Assembly: GCA_040255445.1 (NCBI GenBank) | Contig: JBDZUZ010000103.1 | Coordinates: 1 to 13,544 of the forward strand | DNA from: JBDZUZ01 sp040255445 | GTDB taxonomy: Bacteria > Planctomycetota > Phycisphaerae > Phycisphaerales > UBA1924 | Direction of reading: 5' to 3' | DNA length: 13,544 bases | Shown here: positions 1 to 9,612 of the stretch, one piece after another | How the letters are laid out: each line of letters begins with the position of its first letter | How positions within the stretch are numbered: the stretch's first letter is position 1 | Position numbers and translations under genes: made by a program | Notes under the pieces: model-generated | Database searches by the model: none | Told to the model about the DNA's origin: nothing | What the model saw: only the letters and a program-made list of their open reading frames with translations

Positions 1-459
1 GCGGGCCACGCCGCGGCGGAGATGAAGGCGCCGCAGGGCAACGGCCGCGGCGGGGTGCGGCCCGCGCCGGTGTCCATTGTGAGCGATATCCGCCCCAGCG
101 AGCGGGGCGAGCTTGATCTGACCGATGTTCGCAGCAGCCTGCGTTCGGCCATGTGGCGGAACGTCGGCATCGAGCGGGTCGGGCAGAAGCTCGAGAGCGT
201 GGGCGAGATGCTCGATTTCTGGGCGCGGTACACGCTCGACAAGATCTTTGATGATCCGACAGGCTGGGAGACGCAGAACATGCTGCTGGTGGGCGCGCTC
301 ACCGCGCGGTCCGCTGCGTGGCGCGAGGAGTCGCGCGGCTGCCACTGGCGGCTGGATTTCCCGGAAGTGTCCGATCAGTTCGCGGTGCACGATGTCTGGC
401 GGCGCGGCTCGGGCGATGCGGTGACGGTGCCGGTGGCGGGCGTGGAGCAGCCGGCATGA
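1..459 (+). CDS. nadB: L-aspartate oxidase, C-terminal part (5' end outside window)
   Basis: The reading frame is open from base 1 and ends with TGA at 457-459, so 152 C-terminal residues are present and the start is off the left edge. L-aspartate oxidase is a flavoprotein that oxidises aspartate to iminoaspartate, the first step of de novo NAD synthesis with NadA. What is visible is the helical C-terminal domain shared with the succinate dehydrogenase/fumarate reductase flavoproteins: an LRSAMWRNVGIER stretch, then ETQNMLLVGALTARSA, then the RxESRGxHxRxDFPE signature near the end. That signature with the short tail after it fits NadB better than SdhA or FrdA, which are longer here, but the FAD and substrate-binding parts cannot be seen. 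The last codons overlap the next gene by ATGA, which suggests translational coupling. Confidence 0.85.
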   Translation, partial: AGHAAAEMKAPQGNGRGGVRPAPVSIVSDIRPSERGELDLTDVRSSLRSAMWRNVGIERVGQKLESVGEMLDFWARYTLDKIFDDPTGWETQNMLLVGALTARSAAWREESRGCHWRLDFPEVSDQFAVHDVWRRGSGDAVTVPVAGVEQPA

Positions 460-1058
460 TCAGCGGAGTTGCGAAGAGAGCGGTGGGCATCGGGGCTGCG
501 GCGATCGCGGCGAGCGTGCTGCTCGCCAGCGGCTGCGAGCGCGAGACGCGCGTGATCCGCTACAACCCGCCGCTGGGTGCGGTGCCGGGGTCCGAATCGG
601 GCGAGAAGGTCGTCCGCGACTGGGGCGAGTACCACGATCCGACGAAGGTGCAGGACAACAAGATCGTTGTTGACAACCCCGATGGCACCGTGACGCTGGT
701 GGCCAAGACCGGGCGGCATGTGATGGTGCATGTCTTCAACACGCTCGTGAAGGATCAGCGCGAGTTGTTTACCGAGCAGGTGCTGAGCCAGCGGACCAAG
801 GACGAGTACGCCGCGCGCGGGCTGGACCCGGCGCAGGCGTTCGACGATCTGAAGGCCCGGTTCACCGACATCCAGGACCTCTTCAACGCGATGCCGATGG
901 GTGAGTACACGCCCGGCGTGTTCATGCAGAATGCGGGGCGGGGCGTCAAGCGCATCGAGGTGACGGGCCTTGCCGCGAGCGATCTTCGCTTTGTCGGGAT
1001 GGATGTCGTCATGGAAGACGGCAACATGCGGCTGCGGTGGTTCGTGCCAGCGCGGTGA
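456..1058 (+). CDS. putative lipoprotein of unknown function, coupled to nadB
   Basis: This encodes 200 residues starting at the ATG that overlaps the nadB stop (ATGA). An upstream in-frame ATG at 318 lies inside nadB and is much less likely. The N-terminus is a lipoprotein signal peptide: a short basic start, an Ala-rich hydrophobic core (about residues 10-24) and a LLASGC lipobox with Cys27 as the expected lipidation site. The mature part starts with a charged segment and has an acidic/basic mix with no further membrane segment. I do not recognise a family. Features of note are VDNPDGTVTLVAKTGRHVMVHVFN (about residues 72-95) and a helical QAFDDLKARFTDIQDLFNAM segment. The coupling to nadB suggests co-expression, but nothing in the protein points to NAD metabolism. 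It ends two bases before a hairpin repeat. Confidence 0.82.
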   Translation: MISGVAKRAVGIGAAAIAASVLLASGCERETRVIRYNPPLGAVPGSESGEKVVRDWGEYHDPTKVQDNKIVVDNPDGTVTLVAKTGRHVMVHVFNTLVKDQRELFTEQVLSQRTKDEYAARGLDPAQAFDDLKARFTDIQDLFNAMPMGEYTPGVFMQNAGRGVKRIEVTGLAASDLRFVGMDVVMEDGNMRLRWFVPAR

Positions 1059-1186
1059 TTGTGGTGCAGGCGTCCTCGCCTGCTCGACTGTTATCCGACG
1101 CCGCATCCGCAGCAATCCTGTGCAGAATCGCAATTCGAGACGCTGGACGAATGACGTTCGGGCAGGCGGGGACGCCTGCACCACAA
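1059..1186. repeat. inverted pair of REP-like hairpin repeats between convergent genes
   Basis: Two 25-base copies, at 1059-1083 and 1162-1186, are inverted relative to each other with one mismatch. Each copy is itself a hairpin: GCAGGCG, a 4-base loop (TCCT left, GGGA right), CGCCTGC. Each has a TTGTGGT extension on the outer side. The 78 bases between them show no strong pairing. The element lies immediately after the lipoprotein stop and ends six bases before the methyltransferase stop, so it fills the gap between two convergent genes. This is the geometry of paired REP elements (BIMEs). It could fold into one large stem or act as a two-way terminator, although there is no T-tract. No transposase of the RAYT kind is in the window. 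Confidence 0.85.
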
Positions 1187-1192
1187 GCGCCA

Positions 1193-1972
1193 CTACTTCG
1201 GCCGGCGATAGCACACCAACGTCGTGCCGTCGATGTGCTTGAGCGGCAATTCCTTCGCGAGCCGGTTGAGAGCCCGGAAGACGCCCTTGGCCCGGCGCGG
1301 GCCGCGGTAGTCGTGCCAGAGGATCAATCCGCCGGGGCGGACCATCTTGAGCGCTTTGCGTGAGTCGCTCTCGACGTATGACTCCGCGTGCGAGCCGTCG
1401 ATGAAGATCAGGTCGAAGCTGTTCGCGTACGGCGATTCATCGAACTGCTTGCTGTCGCCGAAGAGCTGGCGGATCTTCGGCTTGGCATCCGTGCCGGTGT
1501 AGTAGAAGGTGGCGTAGGCCGATTCACGGGCCGCGGCGCGGCGGTCGTGGGCATCATCGCCCGCGGCGTACGCCCCGCTCGCGGCCTCGTTCGGATCGAG
1601 TGTGATCGTCACCACCTCGCCGTCCTCAGGGCAGTTCTTCGCGAGGAGGTACGTAGTCTTCCCGGTGCAGGTGCCTAGCTCGAAAATGCGCTTCGACTTC
1701 TTCGCGAGCGTTGACAGCACCCAGGTCTCCGCATCACTCACGCCGCCGGGCACATTGAGCCCGCTGATGAAGGCGACCTCGGTCTCGCGCGACGGCCCCA
1801 TCGGCGTGGGCTCGAAGACCGGGTCGATCTCACTGGGGTGCACGCGCGGGATCGGCCAGCGGCCCAATGTGCCGCGGTGCTGGAACTTGGCACGCAGCTG
1901 CGCGATGCGAATCCCCGCCGCGGCGAGCGCAACGGCGAGGAGCGCGATGATGACGACAAAGAGCGTGGTCAC
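1193..1972 (-). CDS. membrane-anchored class I SAM-dependent methyltransferase
   Basis: This encodes 259 residues. An N-terminal hydrophobic helix (about residues 4-20, FVVIIALLAVALAAAG) with no clear cleavage site suggests a membrane anchor. The rest is a Rossmann methyltransferase of the Methyltransf_24 / O-methyltransferase-like kind: motif I ELGTCTGKTT (98-107) for SAM binding, an acidic end of strand 2 at TITLDP (122-127), FDLIFIDGSHAESYVESD (186-203), and GGLILWHDY (214-222). The IDGSH and HDY signatures are typical of methyltransferases next to sugar or glycan genes, but the substrate cannot be read here. The start is a GTG (revcomp of 1970-1972), chosen because it precedes the hydrophobic helix directly. 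The ribosome binding site is weak, with an AGG about 12 bases upstream. It follows the M28 peptidase gene on the same strand by 73 bases and could be co-transcribed with it. Confidence 0.85.
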   Translation of the reverse strand: MTTLFVVIIALLAVALAAAGIRIAQLRAKFQHRGTLGRWPIPRVHPSEIDPVFEPTPMGPSRETEVAFISGLNVPGGVSDAETWVLSTLAKKSKRIFELGTCTGKTTYLLAKNCPEDGEVVTITLDPNEAASGAYAAGDDAHDRRAAARESAYATFYYTGTDAKPKIRQLFGDSKQFDESPYANSFDLIFIDGSHAESYVESDSRKALKMVRPGGLILWHDYRGPRRAKGVFRALNRLAKELPLKHIDGTTLVCYRRPK

Positions 1973-2036
1973 GCGGGGATAGAGACCTGCTGATCACCGG
2001 GCACAACTGGAAGGACTACCGGGCGAGTCGTGTCAG

Positions 2037-2050
2037 AGTGATCGATCACT
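2037..2050. repeat. 14-bp perfect palindrome over the peptidase stop codon
   Basis: AGTGATCGATCACT reads the same on both strands and covers the stop codon of the M28 peptidase (2046-2048). It has no loop and no T-tract, so it is a poor terminator. A protein-binding or methylation target (it contains GATC twice) or chance are the alternatives. Confidence 0.4.
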
Positions 2051-4040
2051 GATCGGTGTTACCCCGTGCGACAAGCGTCACTTCCAGAGGCACCCGCTTA
2101 CCTTCGCGCACCACGACGATCTTGACGACATCGCCCGCCTTGGCCGCGCTGAAGAGCGGCATCCACGCCTCGACATCGTCGATCGCCGTGCCGTTCCACT
2201 CGACCAGCATGTCGCCGGCGAGGACGCCGGCTGCCGCGGCCGGGGTGCCGGGGAAGACCTGCCCGATGGGCACGCCCTTCTCCTCGCCGGTGTAGTCGGC
2301 GGGCATGATGCCGAAGCGGATGCGGCCGCCCGAGGCCGGCGCGGGCGCCGCATCGCCGCCGCTGTGCGCGGCGACCTCGGCGGATCGCCCGCCGCTGAAG
2401 GGGAACGCCTTCTCACGCGTGCTGAAGTCGAACGCGATGCGATGGACCAGGTCCACGATCTGCGCAGCGCCCTCGGCGTTGATGGTGTCGTGCGTGTCGC
2501 GGCTGGTGTGGTACTCGGTGTGCAGGCCGGTGAAGAAGAACATCACCGGGATATCGGCCGCGAAGAAACTGGCGTGATCGCTCGGGCCCGAGCCGCCGCG
2601 CTTGAGCGCCACGGTCATCCCGGAGCTGTCGAGGTAGGGCTGCGCCCACTCCTTCATGCCGTCGGCGGTATCGAGGCCCTGCAGCTCGACCTTCCCCTCG
2701 CGAAGGCGGCCGATCATGTCGAGGTTGATCATCAGAGCGTGCTGCTCGGGCGCGACGATCGGGTTGCGGGTGTAGTGCCGCGAGCCGTTGAGGCCCGACT
2801 CTTCCGCGCTGAAACCGATGAAGAGGATCGAGCGGGCATCGGCGTCGGCGGGCAGGCCGGCGTAGTCTTCGGCGAGCTTGTCGGCGAGCAGCAGGAGGCC
2901 CGAGGTGCCCGAAGCGTTGTCGTCGGCGCCCGGGTGGATCTTGCCCGGCTCGTTATCGCGCGAGCCGAAGAAGCCGTAGCCGACGTGGTCGTAGTGGGCG
3001 CCGATGACGAGGTACTCGTCCTTGAGCTTGCCGCGGCCGGGCAGCACCGCGGCGACGTTGTCGGTCATCAGCGGCTGGGTGTCCAGCGCGACAGTAATCG
3101 TCGCGGGCTTCTCGCCCAGGTTGATGATGCCGCCCTCGGTGTCGGCGAGCTTGCGGAGGTCGAGCAGGGAGCGGCCTTCCGAATCGGTCGCTTTGACGAG
3201 CTTGTCCGCCGCGGCCGGGGTCATCTGGATGACGGGGATGTCGAGGGCGCGACGGCCACCCAGATCGAGGCCCTCGAGCTCGTCGACGCGGTCATCGTCC
3301 GCACCCGGGGCGTTGACGAGGATGATCGCCTTCGCGCCGGCGCGGGCCGCAGCGCGCAGCTTGCCATCGAGGGCCGCGGCGGGGGACCAGCCGCGGGGCG
3401 ACCACTGGCTCTTGCCCTCTTCGGTCATGGGCTCGAAGCGGAGGACAACGGCGATCTTCCCATCGAGCGGATTCTCTGCATCGCCGTAGGTCGAGTACCC
3501 GTCGCGGCCGCGGCTGATCGAATAGCCGGCGAAGGCGAGCGGGCCCTCGGCGGTGGCGTTGCCGGAGTAGGCCGTGGCCTGGAAGTCGTCGTCGGCGCGG
3601 AGCGTCACGCCCGGCACGGTCACGGCCTGCTCCACGATGGTCGTGACATCGCTGGCGCGGGAGACCGGGGCGCGGAACGCCTGGCGGAAGCTGGGCTTGC
3701 CGCTCTCGCTGGTGAAGGCGGGCTTGAGGCCGGCGTCCTTGAAGTAGAACTCCAGGTAGTCGGCGGCCATCTTGTTGCCCAGCGTGCCCGGGGCGCGGCC
3801 CTCGAAGAACGGGTTGGCGAGGGTCGCGTTGTGCTGCTTCCACTCGCGGGTGTAGGCGGCGAGGGTGTCGGCATCGGCGGGGGCGAAGCGGCCTGGGGGC
3901 AGCGACGGCGTGGTCGCGGCTGCGGCCGGGGCGGGGTTCGGATTCGCGAGCGGCGCGGCCAGGCTTGTGGTCAAGCCGGCGGTCAGCGCGAGCAGGAGCG
4001 GGGCGGCGACGGCGGCGAGGCGGGTGGCGGGCTTGGACAT
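2046..4040 (-). CDS. secreted M28-family zinc metallopeptidase with PA and PDZ domains
   Basis: This encodes 664 residues with an N-terminal Sec signal peptide (hydrophobic core about 8-27, cleavage probably near LAAPLA) followed by a Pro/Ala-rich linker. Residues about 155-310 look like a protease-associated (PA) domain inserted before the catalytic part. The M28 peptidase core spans about 325-540 and keeps the co-catalytic zinc ligands: His349 in GAHYDHVG, Asp373 in HPGADDNASG, Glu414 after the general base Glu413 in SAEESGLNGS, Asp441 in INLDMIG, and His511 in HTEYHTSRDT. A C-terminal PDZ domain (about 572-655, GIMPADYTG...VFPGTPAAAAGVLAGDMLVEWNG) probably binds peptide termini. The family comprises aminopeptidases and related enzymes, so it likely acts outside the cytoplasm in peptide scavenging. 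AGGAG ends five bases before the ATG, supporting the start. It is divergent from gcvP. Confidence 0.93.
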   Translation of the reverse strand: MSKPATRLAAVAAPLLLALTAGLTTSLAAPLANPNPAPAAAATTPSLPPGRFAPADADTLAAYTREWKQHNATLANPFFEGRAPGTLGNKMAADYLEFYFKDAGLKPAFTSESGKPSFRQAFRAPVSRASDVTTIVEQAVTVPGVTLRADDDFQATAYSGNATAEGPLAFAGYSISRGRDGYSTYGDAENPLDGKIAVVLRFEPMTEEGKSQWSPRGWSPAAALDGKLRAAARAGAKAIILVNAPGADDDRVDELEGLDLGGRRALDIPVIQMTPAAADKLVKATDSEGRSLLDLRKLADTEGGIINLGEKPATITVALDTQPLMTDNVAAVLPGRGKLKDEYLVIGAHYDHVGYGFFGSRDNEPGKIHPGADDNASGTSGLLLLADKLAEDYAGLPADADARSILFIGFSAEESGLNGSRHYTRNPIVAPEQHALMINLDMIGRLREGKVELQGLDTADGMKEWAQPYLDSSGMTVALKRGGSGPSDHASFFAADIPVMFFFTGLHTEYHTSRDTHDTINAEGAAQIVDLVHRIAFDFSTREKAFPFSGGRSAEVAAHSGGDAAPAPASGGRIRFGIMPADYTGEEKGVPIGQVFPGTPAAAAGVLAGDMLVEWNGTAIDDVEAWMPLFSAAKAGDVVKIVVVREGKRVPLEVTLVARGNTDQ

Positions 4041-4124
4041 CGGGGCTCCTGTCGGTTGGAGAGGCGGGGTCCGGCGGAGGCCGGGCAGACGACAGTCTAT
4101 TGATGCACGCCGCCGCGGGTTCGG

Positions 4125-4148
4125 GCGGGAAGTGTGGCGGGAAGTGTG
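4125..4148. repeat. 12-bp tandem repeat, two copies, in the divergent promoter region
   Basis: GCGGGAAGTGTG occurs twice head to tail without mismatch (4125-4136, 4137-4148) and is followed by CGGG. It lies 85 bases upstream of the peptidase start and well upstream of gcvP, where an activator or repressor site could sit. Low-complexity G-rich sequence is the alternative. Confidence 0.6.
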
Positions 4149-4466
4149 CGGGCTGGAGTGGGGGGTGGAGGAGTGGGGGAGATGCCCTGATCGCGTTGCC
4201 GAAAGGCGGGGGAGGAGCCGAGGTGGGGGGATCGCGCGCTACCATCCAAACCCCCGCCCGGAGCGAAGTCCCGGCAGGCCGCGAGCGAGCGCGGCGGTCG
4301 GTCGACAGGGCATGACGGCGGGGCCCGCGGAGCCGCCCAGACCCATGCAGAACCCCCCGCCCGCCGCGTCTCCCACCGGGACAGGCACGTCCGTTGGCCC
4401 CAGCACCAGTTCCTCCATCATCGATATCCCGCCCGGCTTTGCGGCCGGCACCCGTTTCGCCGCGAC

Positions 4467-4471
4467 AGGAG
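4467..4471 (+). promoter_or_regulatory. Shine-Dalgarno that supports a TTG start for gcvP
   Basis: AGGAG stands eight bases before an in-frame TTG at 4480. The two in-frame ATGs upstream have poorer sites: GGAG 12 bases from 4345, and only a weak ACAGGG near 4312. Starting at 4480 gives 973 residues, close to the usual length of single-chain P protein, and begins just before the conserved TFVHRHIGPSE. Confidence 0.55.
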
Positions 4472-4479
4472 CGACGCCG

Positions 4480-7401
<2,922 letters not shown>

Positions 7402-7481
7402 GACTCAGGCGGTTGTTGCTCCGCCGCTTCGTCGCTTTGACAGGGCCGCGGAGTTTCAGATCCGTTTCTCCGGAACGAACG

Positions 7482-7513
7482 ACAACAGCCCCCGAGTGAT
7501 CGGGGGCTGTTGT
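7482..7513 (+). terminator. rho-independent terminator of gcvP
   Basis: A perfect 14-bp stem, ACAACAGCCCCCGA (7482-7495) with its complement at 7500-7513, closes a GTGA loop. The bases after it, GTTTCTG, give only a short T-tract. It lies about 80 bases after the gcvP stop, the expected place. Confidence 0.88.
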
Positions 7514-7637
7514 GTTTCTGGCGTGGGCCGATGCCGAGCGCAGTGTTGCGTCCGCGCACAACTCGCGTGAGTGGCGCGAAGATGGGTGATCTTCTGCATC
7601 CGCGCATCGTGCGCCGTGCGTACACCGACGCAACCCG

Positions 7638-7666
7638 GCCCGGTTCTCGGGCGCCCGGTTCTAGGG
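7638..7666. repeat. 14-bp direct repeat upstream of the DUF4397 gene
   Basis: GCCCGGTTCTCGGG (7638-7651) and GCCCGGTTCTAGGG (7653-7666) differ at one base and are one base apart, giving a 15-base period, about 1.5 helical turns. They lie about 160 bases before the next start codon, where a regulator could bind. A local duplication is the alternative. Confidence 0.5.
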
Positions 7667-7824
7667 TGGGGTTCGGAGGGTTCTGTCGGGAACGCGATGT
7701 CGTGGCGTTCTCCGGATGGTCCTCACATCACCAAGGCTTGTTGGGGACGCGTGGAAATGAGCGCGACGGCTGTCGCCGCGCGGACACGCGATTGTGTTCC
7801 CAGTAGTGCGAGGAGAAACGAGTC

Positions 7825-8550
7825 ATGATCACGAGCAACTGCAGAGCAGTCCTGACGGCGTCGGCAATCGCGGTCGCGGCGGGCGTGGCACAGGCCGATG
7901 TGCGCGTCGTGCACGCATCGCCCGATGCGCCCAACGTCGATATCTATGTCAACGGTGACCCGGCCTCGGCGAGCCCGAACATCGCCAACCTTCCGTTCAC
8001 CCAGGCCACGCCCTACGTGCCGCTCCCCAGCGATACCTATCGCTTCCGCGTCACGCCCAACGCGGCGCCCGCACCGGTCGTGATCGATGTGACCACCCCG
8101 ATCGACGGCAATACTGACTACACGGTCGTCGCGGTCGACTTCCTGAACTCGATCGAGGCCCTGCTGCTGACCGACGACAACACGATCGACCCCAACGCCG
8201 CCCGGGTCCGCTTCGTGCACGCCTCGCCCGATGCCCCGACGGTCGACATCTTCGCCGCGGGCGGCGTCGATCCACTCTTTGATGCGATCAGCTTCCGCGG
8301 CGTGGGCGATTACATCAGCGTGCCCGCCGGGACCTACGACCTCGAGGTCCGGCTCGATGCCGGCGGCGCGCTCGCCCTGCCCGTGCCCGGGCTGACACTC
8401 GAAGCCGGCACCGTCTACACCGTCTTCGCGATGGGTTCGGTCGCCGGCGGCACGCTCCAGGCGGTGCCGGTGGTCGATGCGATCCCGGCGCCGGGCAGCC
8501 TCGCGCTCCTGGGCCTGGGCGGCCTCGCGGCGATGCGTCGCCGCCGCTGA
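7825..8550 (+). CDS. secreted protein with two DUF4397 repeats and a PEP-CTERM-like sorting tail
   Basis: This encodes 241 residues with a good ribosome binding site (AGGAG, nine bases before ATG). The signal peptide ends at AQA (residue 24). Two DUF4397 repeats follow. The first starts RVVHASPDAPNVDIYVNG (27-44) and the second RFVHASPDAPTVDIFAAG (129-146), each followed by a beta-rich stretch ending in a YTV-type strand (DYTVVAVD, VYTVFAMG). The C-terminus, from Pro221, is PAPGS, a Leu/Gly hydrophobic helix and a final RRRR. This is the layout of PEP-CTERM sorting signals recognised by exosortase/archaeosortase-type enzymes, so the protein is probably exported, anchored briefly and processed at the cell surface. 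DUF4397 has no assigned biochemical role. It appears to be a single-gene unit with its own terminator. Confidence 0.9.
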   Translation: MITSNCRAVLTASAIAVAAGVAQADVRVVHASPDAPNVDIYVNGDPASASPNIANLPFTQATPYVPLPSDTYRFRVTPNAAPAPVVIDVTTPIDGNTDYTVVAVDFLNSIEALLLTDDNTIDPNAARVRFVHASPDAPTVDIFAAGGVDPLFDAISFRGVGDYISVPAGTYDLEVRLDAGGALALPVPGLTLEAGTVYTVFAMGSVAGGTLQAVPVVDAIPAPGSLALLGLGGLAAMRRRR

Positions 8551-8606
8551 CGCGGCCGGCGGCACTCAATCCGACAGCCTCTTCCCTGGAGGGAGAGAGA
8601 TCGCGG

Positions 8607-8634
8607 CGCGGCGGGCCTGCACTGGCCCGCCGCG
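8607..8634 (+). terminator. rho-independent terminator of the DUF4397 gene
   Basis: CGCGGCGGGCC (8607-8617) pairs perfectly with 8624-8634 across a TGCACT loop. It is followed by TCTCCG and TTTT (8641-8644). It lies between the DUF4397 gene and the next start. Confidence 0.8.
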
Positions 8635-8733
8635 TCTCCGTTTTGGTTGGGCGGATTTTGAAGCCCGGGCCGCGGCCGGTTATGGTGCTGCAATCCCGCG
8701 GGCGTTCCGTCCCGGGGCACAGGAGCGGCGTCC

Positions 8734-9594
8734 ATGAGCACGAAGCGCAAGGCGGCGGAGGCATCGGCGGCGGGCGGCGAGGATGTGCAGGGCAAGATCC
8801 GGGAGATCACGGTCAAGGCCCTGCACGACCGCCAGATGAACCCCTCCGAGGTTGGCAAGACTGTCCGCGAGGTCATGGAGGGCGCGGCCGATGGCGTCCG
8901 CGACGCCATGCCGGAGGAGCAGACCAGCACACTCCGGCAAGTGATGGACGGCGTGGGCGAGGCCGTGGGCATCGCGATGCGGGCGGTCGAGTCCGCGGCG
9001 AAGGACGCCGGCAAGCGTGGCCGCGAGTTCGTCGATTCGGATGCGAAGCGCATCCGCGCCGATGTCGAGAAGATGGAGAATGAACTGGTCAGCGCGGTCG
9101 AGTCGTTCGGCCAGCGGCTCGGCGATGAAGTACGCAACGAGTGGGACACGCTGGTTCGGCGGGCCAAGCTCGCCTCGAACCGGATGCGCGGCCCCGCGGG
9201 TTCGGCCTTCCAGGCCGCGCGCGAGGACCCGATCGGCCTGACGAAGGAAGCCGCGACGACGGGCGTCAAAGCTGTGCGGAACACCGCTTCCCGCCTGATG
9301 CTCGCCGGCGCGGGCCTGCTCGAGGGGATCGGCAAGTCCGTGAGCGGCGAACCCGCGACGCCGGAGAAGAAGCCGACGCGCAGACCCGCCGCGAAGAAGG
9401 CAGCCAAGAAGGCGGTCAAGAAGGCCGGTAAGAAGACCACCACGAAGAAGACAACCCGCAAGGCCTCGAAGAAGGCCCCGGCCGTCCGCAAGATCACCAG
9501 GAAGACCAAGGCCAAGGCGAAGGTCAAGAAGGCGGGCGGCAAGAAGACCGGTGCTGTGCGCAAGGCGGCGAAGAAGAAGACGGCCCGTCGGTGA
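8734..9594 (+). CDS. helical protein with histone H1-like Lys/Ala-rich C-terminal tail
   Basis: This encodes 286 residues, with AGGAG eight bases before the ATG. Residues 1-200 are predicted helical and charged, with no signal peptide: a short DVQGKIREITVKALHDRQMNPSEVGKTVREVMEGAADGV unit (about 17-55), then amphipathic helices reminiscent of phasin- or apolipoprotein-like coils, and one mildly hydrophobic stretch (LMLAGAGLLEGIG, 188-200). Residues 207-286 are low complexity. By my count about 28 Lys and 8 Arg occur in 80 residues, as KKAAKKAVKKAGKK-type repeats like the tails of bacterial histone H1-like and AlgP-like proteins. Such tails bind DNA or other polyanions. The role is therefore inferred as nucleoid- or polymer-binding, and the N-terminal family is not recognised with confidence. 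It converges on the kinase gene with only 18 bases between their stops. Confidence 0.85.
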   Translation: MSTKRKAAEASAAGGEDVQGKIREITVKALHDRQMNPSEVGKTVREVMEGAADGVRDAMPEEQTSTLRQVMDGVGEAVGIAMRAVESAAKDAGKRGREFVDSDAKRIRADVEKMENELVSAVESFGQRLGDEVRNEWDTLVRRAKLASNRMRGPAGSAFQAAREDPIGLTKEAATTGVKAVRNTASRLMLAGAGLLEGIGKSVSGEPATPEKKPTRRPAAKKAAKKAVKKAGKKTTTKKTTRKASKKAPAVRKITRKTKAKAKVKKAGGKKTGAVRKAAKKKTARR

Positions 9595-9612
9595 TTCGAC
9601 CGCCCGCGTCGC

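Larger units (their letters stand above)
4041..4479. other. divergent intergenic region between peptidase and gcvP
   Basis: This stretch must carry promoters for both genes, but I see no convincing -35/-10 pair. It is strongly G-rich on the plus strand between 4120 and 4230. It holds a perfect 12-bp tandem repeat (4125-4148). The last part (4312-4479) could instead be coding if gcvP starts at one of two upstream ATGs (4312 or 4345). That segment is Pro/Ser/Thr-rich, with GC at third codon positions that looks lower than in the gcvP body. No glycine riboswitch core was recognised. Confidence 0.5.
7402..7824. other. intergenic region with terminator and promoter-side repeats
   Basis: It holds the gcvP terminator (7482-7513), a 14-bp direct repeat (7638-7666) and the ribosome binding site of the next gene (AGGAG at 7811-7815, nine bases before the ATG). 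Small open frames here look like chance: they begin in or near the terminator and overlap each other. I see no clear sigma-70 promoter. Confidence 0.6.

Noticed and set aside
375..1214. A 279-codon minus-strand frame across nadB and the lipoprotein
   Set aside because: It overlaps two supported plus-strand genes and runs through the hairpin repeat pair; composition is Arg/His/Val-rich without motifs.
4041..4344. Possible glycine riboswitch upstream of gcvP
   Set aside because: A GGAGAGGC stretch near 4057 looked suggestive, but the conserved CGCCGAAGGGGCAA-like core and the paired second aptamer are not present.
7510..7806. A 98-codon frame in the gap after gcvP
   Set aside because: It begins inside the terminator, has no ribosome binding site or motif, and overlaps other equally weak frames.
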